64,000 nt of DNA from JBFMGS01 sp040752635 (GTDB taxonomy: Bacteria; Bacillota; SHA-98; UBA4971): NCBI GenBank assembly GCA_040752635.1, contig JBFMGS010000001.1, forward strand, positions 49,390-113,389. Direction: 5' to 3'. Within the stretch, counting starts at the first letter, position 1; every line of letters starts with the position of its first letter. Positions 16,068-25,607 of this stretch are shown one piece after another. The position numbers and the translations under genes are program-made. The notes under the pieces are model-generated. The model was not told the DNA's origin. It worked only from the letters and a program-made list of their open reading frames with translations, and did no database searches.

Positions 16068-16532
16068 CTACTTCACAAAAGCAATAAGTTCTATTTCCAC
16101 GGAACCGCCTCCCGGAAGCTCAGCCACGCCTATTGCAGCCCGGGAGTGTTTCCCCTTCTCTCCAAAGACCCTCTCCAGAAGCTCAGAAGCACCGTTTACC
16201 ACCTTCGGTTGATCTCCCAGACCGGGTGCGGAGTTCACGTACCCAGTAACCTTCACAATGCGTTCCACCCGGTCAAGATTGCCTATAACGGACTTTAGTT
16301 CCGCGAGACACCGGAGCGCGCATATCTTAGCGGCCTCGTAACCCTCTTCGACACTCAGCTCCGCCCCCACTTTCCCGCAGTAGACTGGCTTGTCATCTAT
16401 GATGGGAGTTTGTCCTGATACGAACACAAACCCAGATGCTTGCACAGCCGGTACGTACGCTGCCACGGGTTCTGGGCAAGGGGGGAGTTTCAGCCCAAGT
16501 CTCTCCAACCTTTCCTCAACAACAGACACCAT
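16068..16532 (-). CDS. RidA family enamine/imine deaminase
   Basis: A 154-residue protein of the RidA/YjgF family. RidA proteins hydrolyse the reactive 2-aminoacrylate-type enamines released by PLP-dependent dehydratases. GFVFVSGQTPI, KICALRCLAELKSVIGNLDRVERIVKVTGYVNSAPG, RAAIGVAELPGGGSVEIELIAF are typical. The Arg that binds the substrate carboxylate in active members is expected in the RAAIGVAELP loop and is present. This longer form (about 150 residues) is the usual length for the archaeal/bacterial subgroup with the PP..P.A.Y.P start. It lies last in the gene run that contains three PLP enzymes, which fits a cleanup role. Confidence 0.9.
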   Translation of the reverse strand: MVSVVEERLERLGLKLPPCPEPVAAYVPAVQASGFVFVSGQTPIIDDKPVYCGKVGAELSVEEGYEAAKICALRCLAELKSVIGNLDRVERIVKVTGYVNSAPGLGDQPKVVNGASELLERVFGEKGKHSRAAIGVAELPGGGSVEIELIAFVK

Positions 16533-16728
16533 TACTTGAAAACCCTCCTTGCGAAGTAGATTCCCAGCGTTGATCTATGTTCCCAGACGTATCTTCGGTT
16601 CCAGATACGCTTTCGTAGCATGCATCCTTGCTTGCCTGTCTTACTCTGTATGGTTATACTGGGCGAGCCTCAACAGTACCGATGAAGCATCCAGCCTGTC
16701 ATAGTAGTTCGAAACAGGTTGTGCCCTC

Positions 16729-18051
16729 CTAAAAGCTGACTATGACTTCAGCTAGTATCTCCGCTGCTCTCCTCACCTGCCAAAGCTCCACAAACTCCGA
16801 AGCAGAATGAGCATTGTCTATGGAACCAGGCCCAAAAACGATGCTCGGGATTCCTGCAGCGGTTATCTTACTGGCATCAGTGCCGTACGGTACTCCCTTT
16901 ATCCTCGCACTCCCGAGGATGGCATTTGATGCCTGGGCCATGCGCTGCACAATAGGTTCCTGTTCTGATACCTCCATAGGGATATCGGTTAGGTAGGGTT
17001 CCTCCATGCGGACATCAAGGGACGGATCCCGGGCTCTTAGCTCCTCAAGCACCTCGTGAAATTCCCGAAGCGCTTCGTCCGCCTTTTCCCCAGGAAGAAG
17101 GCGACGATCCACGTGGATGTAACAGTAATCAGGAACCGTATTGACCCCCACTCCACCGGAAATGAGGCCTATGCTGAACGTCGGACACCCCACAAGGGGA
17201 TGCCTTTTGGTTGCATAGGCAGGCTCCAGTTTCTTCCTCACACCCACGATGACATCGGCCATCTTATGGATAGCGTTTACCCCTTCCTCCACCCTTGAAC
17301 TGTGTACCGCCTTCCCGCGTGTCACGATCCGCCAGCGGACGCACCCTTTATGAGCTATCACTACGTCCAGGTCGGTCGGCTCTCCTACGATCCCTGCATC
17401 TGCCCGAATGCCGGACTCCAAGACACGGGTGATCCCGCGAAACTTGTACTCTTCGTCAGCGACCGCCGCGAGGTAGACAGTCGCCTCAGGTTCGCAGCCG
17501 CTCTCTCTTACCAGCTTCAACGCCAACATCATGGCCGCGAGGGAACCCTTGGTATCGCAGGCTCCGCGGCCAAACATTCGGCCCTTTTCCACTTTCGGAA
17601 CAAAAGGCTCCACCGCCATGTTCTCTGCCTGAACAGTGTCCATGTGGGCTTCAAGGAGCAGGGCTCTGTCCTCCTTCGGTGTTTCCGCTTCACCACTCGC
17701 TCCGGTCTTGTAGCGTCTCTTCGCCTCTTTGCGCAGACTTCCTTCCATTGTGACTAGCACATTGGGCCTTCCTGGAAGCACTTCTTGAAAGTCCACCTTC
17801 AAGCCCAGTTGCTTCATGCGATCCCCGACGAACTCTGCTACCTTTTCCTCGCCGTACGGGGGCCACGAGAACCCCTCTTCCCCGAAAGGATTAACGCTAC
17901 TTACGGAAACCAGCTTCCCCAACACCTCTTCCACTTCTTCGTCGGATATGGCGTCCTTAAACAAGGGCCGTTCGCCATCGTCGCTCTCTTTCCCGGTCGG
18001 TGCCGCTCCCTTGTTTCCGCCGTATTTCCCACACGCAGGCAAAGTGATCAC
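16729..18051 (-). CDS. M20 family metallopeptidase/amidohydrolase (ArgE/DapE-like)
   Basis: Two-domain, di-zinc amidohydrolase of 440 residues. Zinc-ligand motifs are EAHMDTVQ, GRGACDTKG, AVADEEYKFRG with the catalytic EE pair, and IVGEPTDLDVV. The dimerisation domain has IAHKGCVRW and GKAVHSS. Family members remove acyl groups from N-acyl amino acids or split dipeptides. A lysine/arginine-rich insertion (about residues 106-130) is unusual. The GTG at 18051 is the longest start and its exact position is uncertain. It sits 32 bases after the PLP gene upstream. In this context it may deacylate the imported compound; that is inference. Confidence 0.85.
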   Translation of the reverse strand: MITLPACGKYGGNKGAAPTGKESDDGERPLFKDAISDEEVEEVLGKLVSVSSVNPFGEEGFSWPPYGEEKVAEFVGDRMKQLGLKVDFQEVLPGRPNVLVTMEGSLRKEAKRRYKTGASGEAETPKEDRALLLEAHMDTVQAENMAVEPFVPKVEKGRMFGRGACDTKGSLAAMMLALKLVRESGCEPEATVYLAAVADEEYKFRGITRVLESGIRADAGIVGEPTDLDVVIAHKGCVRWRIVTRGKAVHSSRVEEGVNAIHKMADVIVGVRKKLEPAYATKRHPLVGCPTFSIGLISGGVGVNTVPDYCYIHVDRRLLPGEKADEALREFHEVLEELRARDPSLDVRMEEPYLTDIPMEVSEQEPIVQRMAQASNAILGSARIKGVPYGTDASKITAAGIPSIVFGPGSIDNAHSASEFVELWQVRRAAEILAEVIVSF

Positions 18052-18083
18052 TCCAATCTACCAGCAATTGCGCCCACACCTGC

Positions 18084-19358
18084 TCAGCTCGGTGACGACT
18101 TGTTTTCCGCTCCAGGCAAGTGGCTTAGCGCTTCTCTCAAACCATCCTCAGTCGCTGCGAAAGTGGGAATGGTGGGAAGGCACCTGGAAAACGCTGACGT
18201 GTCCTTAAGGCCGTGCCCAGTTACAAGGCACACCATAGTCTGCGTCTTTTGAATCCGACTGCTGTCGATGAGCCTCTTTGCGCCAGCGATCGCAGCGGCT
18301 GCTGTAGGTTCCACGAACAACCCCTCGGTCTTCCCCACACAGACTGCAGCCTCCATTATCTCCTCATCAGATACGGCCAGCGCTAATCCGCCGGACCTGC
18401 GAATGGTCCTGAGCGTGTAGGTCCCGTCATTTCGATAGCCGACAAGCGGATCGGCTATTCCTCCAGCAATGGTGGCCGGCCTGCTAGTCCACTCCTCGAC
18501 TACACTCCTGTTCTCCTCAAAAGCTCTGAATATGGGTGCGCAACCCTCCGCCTGCACGCCCACCATACGTGGCAGCCCGAATACAAGTCCGAACCTGTTG
18601 AGTTCCTCAAACCCCTTGAATATACCGACAAGAAGGGGGCCCGCGCCTATGGGCACTATCACCCAATCAGGAACTCGCCACCCGAGCTGTTCTGCCATTT
18701 CGTACGCGACTGTCTTGTTACCTTCTATCGGGTACGGGTTGAGAAATGTTGTACTAATATTAAGCCAGCCGCGTTCTTTCGCCGCGCTCTGCGCGAACCT
18801 GAAGGCATCGCTACTTGAACCGTCTACCGAGATCACTTCCGCTCCGCACATGACCATCTGCGTGAGCTTGCCGGTAGAGGTTGTCGAAGGAACAACTACC
18901 ACGCATCTCAGCCCTGCTTTGGCCGCGTATGCGGCTACGGCGGCTCCCGCGTTCCCGCTGGACGATGTCACGACCGTGTCCACCCCGAATTCAAGCGCCT
19001 TTGTGGTTGCTACAGCGATCGGCCTGTCTTTGAAGGAACCCGTGGGCTCTCTGGTTTCGTCCTTGATGAAGAGCCCATCAAGACCCAGTTCTGAGGCAAG
19101 CCTATCGCATTGAAGGAGCTCTGTACCGCCCTCACCAAGGCTGACGACGTTCGTTGACTCATGCACGGGTAACAGGGGACGGTATCTCCATATGCCTCTT
19201 CCTGTGCGGTCCACCAGGCCCTTTGTGGCCACTACCCTGGCAACCTGCTCATAGTCATATTGGATGTCCAGGATGTTTCCACAAGTCTCGCACGTATACA
19301 GGACGCCGAGAGGGTACTGGGCACCGCACCCCACGCACTTCGCAAGGCTCGAAAACAT
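18084..19358 (-). CDS. Threonine synthase-like PLP enzyme (paralogue 1)
   Basis: Fold-type II PLP enzyme of 424 residues. A zinc-ribbon-like N-terminus (C8, C11 and a second CxxC about 15 residues later) is followed by EPTGSFKDRPIAVATTKAL, with the PLP lysine in GSFKDR. The phosphate loop is SSSGNAGAAVAAYAA. Threonine synthases have the same layout. However, they make threonine from phosphohomoserine, and no homoserine kinase or dehydrogenase lies nearby. A second very similar gene follows upstream. The catabolic neighbourhood (importer, M20, RidA) makes a lyase or beta/gamma-replacement role on another substrate plausible. AAGGAG precedes the ATG. Confidence 0.8.
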   Translation of the reverse strand: MFSSLAKCVGCGAQYPLGVLYTCETCGNILDIQYDYEQVARVVATKGLVDRTGRGIWRYRPLLPVHESTNVVSLGEGGTELLQCDRLASELGLDGLFIKDETREPTGSFKDRPIAVATTKALEFGVDTVVTSSSGNAGAAVAAYAAKAGLRCVVVVPSTTSTGKLTQMVMCGAEVISVDGSSSDAFRFAQSAAKERGWLNISTTFLNPYPIEGNKTVAYEMAEQLGWRVPDWVIVPIGAGPLLVGIFKGFEELNRFGLVFGLPRMVGVQAEGCAPIFRAFEENRSVVEEWTSRPATIAGGIADPLVGYRNDGTYTLRTIRRSGGLALAVSDEEIMEAAVCVGKTEGLFVEPTAAAAIAGAKRLIDSSRIQKTQTMVCLVTGHGLKDTSAFSRCLPTIPTFAATEDGLREALSHLPGAENKSSPS

Positions 19359-19517
19359 TCACATCAGGCTCCTTATTGCCGAATTGCGTTTCTGAAACCC
19401 TCCCCGGTAGAGTGTTCATGAGGGTTCCTCGTCGTCATACCACCAGGTCATCTGCGTAGCCGTGGTAACCACCCGCAGAATAGGGTCCGGTTCCAACAGC
19501 ACAAACAGCAGATATCA

Positions 19518-19703
19518 CTACGACCACCCCTGCCTCGGCGGGTTTGCGGTAGCCTCATCCTCGACCTCGATGCCTGGTAGCCCGGAATCTACGACCAGTC
19601 GCTCGGCGAGCCTGCCCAGAACCGACAGGTAATTGGCTGAATCGTGCCCCGGGGACCGCCCTCGCAGGCACGCCGGGATTGCCAAGGGACACTTCGTATG
19701 CTA
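19518..19703 (-). pseudogene. Possible decayed gene fragment
   Basis: In the 348-base gap between the two threonine synthase-like genes, one minus-strand frame reads protein-like for about 60 codons between stop codons. It includes RGRSPGHDSANYLSVLG and RLAERLVVDSGLPGIEVED. There is no start codon or ribosome site, and a double stop follows. I do not recognise the family. The rest of the gap holds nothing I can support. Confidence 0.3.
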
Positions 19704-19706
19704 AAC

Positions 19707-21122
19707 CTACTCGTCCTGATACACCTTCAAGGCCTCCTCCAGTCCCTTACCCTTCCGATCAATCGCGGGAGGGGCCTTAAGTCCCTGGCCAGCGAGTCTC
19801 ACGTCCTTTAACCCTGTCCCACTGGCTAGACAGACCACCCGGGTGCCCTTCGAAATCCTGCCTTCTTGCACAAGGCGAACCAAGGCCGCGATCGTGGTAC
19901 TACTTGCAGGCTCCGCAAAAATCCCTTCTCTTTCTGCAAGCAGCCTTTGACTCCTGATAATCTCCTCATGTGATACACTTACCGCGCACCCACCAGAACT
20001 GTAGATCGCCTTCAGCGCCATCTCACCATCAAGAGGATACGGATCTCCAATCGCCGCAGCGATAGTGCAGGGTTCCCCCCATGTCTCGATGTCTCGGGGG
20101 TCTGCTGCCTTTTGAAATGCTCTCACAAGCGGCGCGCATCCTGCCGCCTGGACCCCTACCATCTTAGGCAAGCCCTTTACGACTCCGAGATCGCAGAGCT
20201 CGCCGTAAGCTTTCCAGATGGATGCGAGCAGCCCTCCCCCGCCTACAGGGGCAAAGATCCAGTCCGGTACTTGCCATCCCATATCCCTCGCTATTTCGTA
20301 TCCTATGGTCTTCGGGCCTTCTGTCTGGTAGGGATTATAGCACCCTGCTGTTGTCACGTTGTGCCAGCCATAGCGGTCCTGGATGCTTGCTATGAGGTCT
20401 ATACAGTCATTTACAGTCCCTTTGACCAAGATAACCTTCCCGCCATACATGATCGTCTGAATCACCCGTTCACTCGGAGTGGTCGCAGGGACAAAGACGT
20501 AGCAGGCGAGACCTGCCTTGGCCGAATAAGCCGCCGCCGAGGAGCCTGCATTTCCCGCCGAGCCAAGAACTACACCCTTGCCTCCAAGATAGAGGACTTT
20601 GGTCACAGCGACACTCATGCAGCGATCTTTAAACGTGCCGGTAGGGTTCGCACCCTCATACTTGATGAGAAGGTCGTCGATCCCTACATGCTTAGCAAGG
20701 TTTCTAGCAGACACAAGTGGTGTATCGCCTTCTCCAATCGTGATTACGTCTTCGAGTACTCTGCCGCGGGAGCAGCCAGCAAAAGCCCTGCGCTCATCTC
20801 CGGCCGCGGAGTCGGCGCCGGGACGTCTCACGCTTCCTCCTGTATCTGATATGTTCAACTCCACGGGGAGTAGTTCCTTATAGCGCCACATCCCCCGAGG
20901 CGCCTTTCTAAACAGTGCATCTCGCAGCAGGCTCTTCCACGTTTCATAGGAAAAGACCGCTTCCAGTCTGGCCCCACAGTTTGAACACTTGTAGACGCCC
21001 TTCTCACCCGGGAAAGCACAACCACAGCGTGCGCAGCGAAGTTCATAACGCGGCTTGTGACCTCGCAGTTGCCCTCTGGCATCTCTCTCACCGGACCCGG
21101 AGTCTTTGTCGGAACAGAGCAC
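19707..21122 (-). CDS. Threonine synthase-like PLP enzyme (paralogue 2)
   Basis: Fold-type II PLP enzyme of about 471 residues. The GTG at 21122 is chosen because the 10-base ribosome site GGAGGTGATC ends four bases upstream. The N-terminus has a zinc ribbon (CARCGCAFPG...CSNCG). An acidic and glycine-rich insertion follows, then EGANPTGTFKDRCMSVAVTK with the PLP lysine, and GSAGNAGSSAAAYSAKAGL. AAAIGDPYPLDGEMAL and ASGTGLKD match the threonine synthase-like group. It is a paralogue of the gene downstream but longer. Two adjacent copies suggest different substrates or a hetero-oligomer rather than threonine synthesis. Confidence 0.8.
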   Translation of the reverse strand: MLCSDKDSGSGERDARGQLRGHKPRYELRCARCGCAFPGEKGVYKCSNCGARLEAVFSYETWKSLLRDALFRKAPRGMWRYKELLPVELNISDTGGSVRRPGADSAAGDERRAFAGCSRGRVLEDVITIGEGDTPLVSARNLAKHVGIDDLLIKYEGANPTGTFKDRCMSVAVTKVLYLGGKGVVLGSAGNAGSSAAAYSAKAGLACYVFVPATTPSERVIQTIMYGGKVILVKGTVNDCIDLIASIQDRYGWHNVTTAGCYNPYQTEGPKTIGYEIARDMGWQVPDWIFAPVGGGGLLASIWKAYGELCDLGVVKGLPKMVGVQAAGCAPLVRAFQKAADPRDIETWGEPCTIAAAIGDPYPLDGEMALKAIYSSGGCAVSVSHEEIIRSQRLLAEREGIFAEPASSTTIAALVRLVQEGRISKGTRVVCLASGTGLKDVRLAGQGLKAPPAIDRKGKGLEEALKVYQDE

Positions 21123-21200
21123 CCTGATCACCTCCCAGCACGCCAGTGGCAGGAATTGCACACAGGCTCCGTTGATTCGTGGTTCCCCGGCTCATCCCCG

Positions 21201-22190
21201 TCACTGAGCGAGTCCAGTACGGTCCATCAGGCGGGCTAAATACGCTGGATCGAAATTGCCGCCGCTAACCAGCACTACGGTGTTCTGTGGAACGTTCTTG
21301 ACTTTTCCGCTGAGAAGCGCAGCCATGGCGGCAGCGCCGGAAGGTTCGGCGAGAATCTTGTTGCTGTGAGCCAGAGTGACCACAGCCGACGAAATCTCAC
21401 TGTCAGACACTAGCACAAGGTCATCCACGTATTTCCCTGTGATCGAGAAAGTGAGATCCCCTACCTTCTTGGCTGTCAAGCCGTCCGCGACGGTTTCTAC
21501 ACGATCCAACTCATGCAACCTGCCTCGCCTGAGTGACTCGTACATGGCGGCCGCGCCGGTCGGCTGGACCCCTATGACTCGGACCGTTGGAGCGCTCTCC
21601 TTGATGGCTACCAGGATGCCCGAAATCAGACCCCCACCGCTCACGGGCACCACCACCGCTTGAACACCCGGCAGATCCTCCAATATCTCGAGACCTATGG
21701 TCCCCTGACCAGCTATCACATGAGGATCATTAAATGGATGTACAAAGATGTACCCATCCTGACGCTCCAGCTCAGCCGCCTTGGCTGCGCTTTCCACTGA
21801 GTTGTCCCCATAGATTACCACTTCGCCGCCGTAGTATTTCGTGGCTTCCACCTTGGACGCAATGGAAAACCGTGGCATCACTATTAAAGACCTGATTCCC
21901 TGCCTGGTCGCGGCGTACGCTGCGCCCGCTGCGTGATTCCCAGAGGAAAACGTCACTATGCCCTTAGCCGCCCCCGGGGCCGATCCCAACTTTCCTTGTG
22001 ACACGAGGTTTGCAATTGTGTTGTAAGCCCCGCGGGCCTTAAATGCGTGGGTTACCTGCAAGGACTCCAATTTGGCGTACACGCCTCTGAGCTCGAATCC
22101 GGGAGAACGAGAAAGCGACACAAGGGGTGTCCGTATGATCTTGCCCGCCAGAACCTCTCGAGCTTTTCTCACATCCTCTATCGATACCAT
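21201..22190 (-). CDS. Threonine/serine ammonia-lyase (catabolic type)
   Basis: Fold-type II PLP dehydratase of 329 residues. It starts VSIEDVRKAREVLAGKIIRTPL, then KLESLQVTHAFKARGAYN (PLP lysine in HAFKARGA), VTFSSGNHAAGAAYAA and PVSGGGLISGI. No C-terminal ACT domain is present, so it is the short catabolic type (TdcB-like) rather than the isoleucine-regulated IlvA. ATG 22190 has GGGGGA 8 bases upstream; ATG 22196 is too close to the same site. Family members convert threonine or serine to 2-oxoacid plus ammonia through an enamine, which links it to the RidA gene in the same run. It may equally act on another hydroxy amino acid. Confidence 0.85.
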   Translation of the reverse strand: MVSIEDVRKAREVLAGKIIRTPLVSLSRSPGFELRGVYAKLESLQVTHAFKARGAYNTIANLVSQGKLGSAPGAAKGIVTFSSGNHAAGAAYAATRQGIRSLIVMPRFSIASKVEATKYYGGEVVIYGDNSVESAAKAAELERQDGYIFVHPFNDPHVIAGQGTIGLEILEDLPGVQAVVVPVSGGGLISGILVAIKESAPTVRVIGVQPTGAAAMYESLRRGRLHELDRVETVADGLTAKKVGDLTFSITGKYVDDLVLVSDSEISSAVVTLAHSNKILAEPSGAAAMAALLSGKVKNVPQNTVVLVSGGNFDPAYLARLMDRTGLAQ

Positions 22191-22314
22191 GCTCATTTCC
22201 CCCAGTCCACCAGATGCGTTGACACGAAGCGCCACCCGTGTCTCTCTTGCTTCTACCTGCAACCCCGCAGTCCGGGATAGTGCTGCAGTCGTCGAAGAAA
22301 CAACTCCTTTAATC

Positions 22315-23424
22315 CTAGCCGTGTACAAGCTGCACCTTTAACGATCTGTTTTCCCTGTGGTTAATGGCTGCATCCAGCGCTTCTTCCCATTGGTCAATGC
22401 GGAACCTGTGCGTTACCAAGCTTTCATGGTCAACCAGGCCGGCAGAGAGGAGAGTAAGTGCAACCTGGTATTCCCTCCTACATCCATCCTCCGTGTACGA
22501 ATAACAACTCGACGAGAGGAGATCGACTTCCTTGAACACCATGGTCTGAAGGTTGACTGGATGCTGTCCCCCAAAGACTCCGAGTATGACGACCTTTCCA
22601 CCTGGTCTGCACATATCTATTCCCTGTTGGACAGTATCGGAGGCACCGCCAACGCACTCATATACTTGGTCGGCGCCCCACCCGTCTGTAAGCGACATCA
22701 CCTCGCGTACAGCGTCGGCTCCTCTTTCCAGCACGATGACCTCGCTGGCGCCCAGCTCACGTGCCATCTCTGCTTGAAATCCATATTTGGCCACAGCAAT
22801 TACACTTAATACACCCTGAAGCCTCAGGCACTGAATGAGGTCCAACCCTACAACTCCGCAGCCGAGCACCACGACAGTATCACCCATGCGCGGCTGAGCC
22901 CGCCCGACCGCGTGCACGCCTACAGCCAAGACGTCCAAGAGCGAAGCGGCCTCATCACTGACATTGTCTGGCACTTTGAAGAGCCTGGTGTGGTGATAGG
23001 CGGAGTACTGGCCGTACCCCCCAGGAAGCATTCGCTTAACGGGGACTCCCACGAGTGTAAGCTCGGGACACCTTTGATATTGTCCCACCCGACACATCGG
23101 GCACGGAGTCCTCCCGAGTTCCAGGCACCCATGGAGCGGTTCACCTGCAACGCGGTCTCCCGGCACCAGCCCACTCACATCTGGGCCAACCTCCACAACT
23201 ATGCCCGAGTTCTCGTGCCCAAGGACGGCCGGAAGATTGGAGTCGGGTATCAGGTGCCGCGCTGTGCCCAACAAGTAGTGAAGGTCTGAGCCACATATCC
23301 CCGCCGCCCTGTTTTCAATCACCACCCAGCCCGGCCCAGCTACAGGCTTTGGGAACTCTAGCAATTGCATGCTCTCAGGGTACTTGCCTCCGTTCCACGC
23401 TACTGCCAGCATCGTCTCCTTCAT
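22315..23424 (-). CDS. Zinc-dependent medium-chain alcohol/polyol dehydrogenase
   Basis: MDR-family NAD(P)-dependent dehydrogenase of 369 residues. Catalytic zinc motif ICGSDLH, GHENSGIVVEVG; structural-zinc cysteines in CLELGRTPCPMCRVGQYQRCPEL. The nucleotide-binding loop is VVVLGCGVVGLDLIQ. Its closest look is to threonine 3-dehydrogenase, sorbitol dehydrogenase and similar sugar-alcohol enzymes. ATG 23424 follows AAAGGATC. It lies between the ABC importer and the threonine ammonia-lyase, so it probably oxidises a hydroxyl group of the imported compound. Exact substrate unknown. Confidence 0.85.
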   Translation of the reverse strand: MKETMLAVAWNGGKYPESMQLLEFPKPVAGPGWVVIENRAAGICGSDLHYLLGTARHLIPDSNLPAVLGHENSGIVVEVGPDVSGLVPGDRVAGEPLHGCLELGRTPCPMCRVGQYQRCPELTLVGVPVKRMLPGGYGQYSAYHHTRLFKVPDNVSDEAASLLDVLAVGVHAVGRAQPRMGDTVVVLGCGVVGLDLIQCLRLQGVLSVIAVAKYGFQAEMARELGASEVIVLERGADAVREVMSLTDGWGADQVYECVGGASDTVQQGIDMCRPGGKVVILGVFGGQHPVNLQTMVFKEVDLLSSSCYSYTEDGCRREYQVALTLLSAGLVDHESLVTHRFRIDQWEEALDAAINHRENRSLKVQLVHG

Positions 23425-23632
23425 GTCGTTCGATCCTTTCGTGGTTGCACATGCCGTTCCTAGTGAGATACGAGGGATTGGAACTTCGATCCTGCACGAA
23501 GGCACTCATCCCGTTGGGGAACCCGTATTCCACAGAGATCTGGGCTCGTGACGTTGCGCGCCAGGGGCGGGCTTATGAGGCGCCTCTGATGGTCACCCCC
23601 GGTTCGCGCGGACGCCGCAGCTGCGCGTCTCG

Positions 23633-24736
23633 TCACATAAACGCTATGTTTTTCTCGGTCTTCGGATCAAACAAGAACACCTGCTCGCTCTTGGCTGTTA
23701 TGTACACTATCTCCCCTGGTTTTGTGGTGAAGTCCGGAGGCACGATAGCCTTAAGCCTTGCGTCTCCCTCGTGCTCCATGATAATGATAAACTCTTTGCC
23801 CAGTCTCTCGATGCCGAATACCCTCGCCTCCAGTGCACCAGATTGAACGGACCTGCACAGCCTCAAATGCTGTGGACGCACCCCAAGGACAATCTCCGTC
23901 TCACCAAGTTTGGCGGCGTTCTCCAGGATGCGGCCGGAAAGCTCGACTTGCAGTTCTTTATAAATGAAGTCAAAACCCCCTTCAGTCCTCGCAAGACGTC
24001 CGCTGAAGAAGTTCATCGGAGGTGACCCGACAAACCCTGCCACGAACAGGTTTGCAGGTGAGTTGTAGACTTCCTCCGGCGGTCCCACCTGTTGCAGGTT
24101 CCCGTTGTTCATCACCGCAATGCGGTCCCCCATGGTCATGGCCTCAACCTGGTCATGTGTAACAAACACCATGGTTACCCCCAGAGTTTCCTGTAGGTTC
24201 ACCAACTCTGGTCGGAGACTCTCTCGTAAGGCAGCGTCAAGGTTGGCGAGAGGCTCATCCATCAGGAAAGCTTCTGGTTCTCGGACAATAGCCTTGGCGG
24301 TCGCCACTCGCTGCCGTTCCCCACCGCTCATCTCCGAGGGCAGCTTGTCAAGCAGCGGTTCAATCTTCAGGAGGCTGGCAGCCTTCTGCACACGGGCTTG
24401 TATCTCATCTTTCGGCAGACGGCTTTTCCTCAGACTCATCTCGATGTTCCGTCGCCCTGATAGGTGTGGGTAAAGCAGAGATGATTGGAACACCATAGCA
24501 ATGTTACGAAGATGGGGGGGCAGGTTCGTGACATCCTTCCCGTTGAAGTATATTCGCCCGCTTGATGGCCTTTCCAACCCAGCGATGCAGTTGAGGGTGG
24601 TTGTCTTCCCGCACCCTGAGGGGCCAAGGAGGACCATCAACTCCCCGTCCTTTATGTGCAGGGTCAGCTCGTTGACTGCTACAGTCCCTCCCTTTGCGAA
24701 CTCTTTGCGCATTTTCTCGATGAGTATTTCCGCCAT
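23633..24736 (-). CDS. Sugar ABC transporter ATP-binding protein (MsmK/UgpC type)
   Basis: CUT1-family ATPase of 367 residues that powers import. Walker A is GPSGCGKT (about 38-45), Q-loop MVFQSSLLYPH, signature MSGGERQR, Walker B AFLMDEPLANLD, H-loop FVTHDQVEAM. A C-terminal TOBE/OB domain contains VLGVRPQHL. GGAAGGTGAT precedes the ATG. It follows the two permease genes at 6 bases, completing an importer with the binding protein gene upstream. In many CUT1 systems one ATPase serves several importers; here it is dedicated by position. Confidence 0.92.
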   Translation of the reverse strand: MAEILIEKMRKEFAKGGTVAVNELTLHIKDGELMVLLGPSGCGKTTTLNCIAGLERPSSGRIYFNGKDVTNLPPHLRNIAMVFQSSLLYPHLSGRRNIEMSLRKSRLPKDEIQARVQKAASLLKIEPLLDKLPSEMSGGERQRVATAKAIVREPEAFLMDEPLANLDAALRESLRPELVNLQETLGVTMVFVTHDQVEAMTMGDRIAVMNNGNLQQVGPPEEVYNSPANLFVAGFVGSPPMNFFSGRLARTEGGFDFIYKELQVELSGRILENAAKLGETEIVLGVRPQHLRLCRSVQSGALEARVFGIERLGKEFIIIMEHEGDARLKAIVPPDFTTKPGEIVYITAKSEQVFLFDPKTEKNIAFM

Positions 24737-24742
24737 CTAAGA

Positions 24743-25603
24743 TCACCTTCCCATGGGTTCTACGATGTTCATCTTCGTTATGTGCCTCTGGAGCAAGTAG
24801 GCGACTGCGAAAGGTGGTACCATTGAATACAGGACTGCGGCGGACAGATGTTCCGGCTCCGGATGCTGGAACAGGAACCCGGAGATCGATGCAGGCAAAG
24901 TCGTGGCACTGGTGCCGTTCACTAGTATCTGGGCAAAGGCATACTCGTTCCAGGAGAAAAGGAAGGCGACTATCGCACCCACCATGATCCCAACCCTTGC
25001 CATCGGGATGACGATCATTACGAGTGTCTCAAATCTTGAGAATCCGTCAGTGCGTGCCAAACGTTCCACGTAAGGAACATTGCGGAAGAATCCGCTCAGC
25101 AACCAGGTGACGAAGGGAACTGTTATCGTCAGTGTGACAATCACGAGCCCCAGCAACGTACCTGTCAACCGGAGTTTCATGAACAAAGCAAAGAAGGGTA
25201 TGAGAGTTACGATCGGCGGTACCGCAACACAGAAGAGGAGGGCGAACAACAGTTTATTCTTATGGGGGAACTCTAGTCGCCCAAACGTATAGCCGAGCGG
25301 CACCACCAGCACCATGGTAATGACCGTGACAACCGCCGCCAGAATGAAGCTGTTCAGTAGCCCACGCACTACTTGCCCCGATTGCCCGGACGGAAGAAAA
25401 ACTTCCCCCGTTCTTGACACATACTGGCGCCCCAAAACGGTGATCAGTCCCATGATCGTTGGATGTTTCGGGTAGAACGACGGGGGAAAACTGGAGATCT
25501 CAGCCGGGGTTTTGAAAGCCATCGATAGAAACCAGTACAGTGGCGTGACCGTCCATAAGATCACCAAGACTATTACCAGCCACTTGGTGTAGACATCCTT
25601 CAT
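24743..25603 (-). CDS. Sugar ABC transporter permease (MalG type)
   Basis: Integral membrane protein of 286 residues with about six helices. The cytoplasmic EAA loop that docks the ATPase reads ERLARTDGFSRFETLVMIVIPMARVGI. The N-terminus has WTVTPLYWFLSMAFKTPAEI, usual for this subunit. ATG follows GGGAGG by about 9 bases. It is 4 bases after the partner permease gene. Confidence 0.9.
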   Translation of the reverse strand: MKDVYTKWLVIVLVILWTVTPLYWFLSMAFKTPAEISSFPPSFYPKHPTIMGLITVLGRQYVSRTGEVFLPSGQSGQVVRGLLNSFILAAVVTVITMVLVVPLGYTFGRLEFPHKNKLLFALLFCVAVPPIVTLIPFFALFMKLRLTGTLLGLVIVTLTITVPFVTWLLSGFFRNVPYVERLARTDGFSRFETLVMIVIPMARVGIMVGAIVAFLFSWNEYAFAQILVNGTSATTLPASISGFLFQHPEPEHLSAAVLYSMVPPFAVAYLLQRHITKMNIVEPMGR

Positions 25604-25607
25604 TGAG

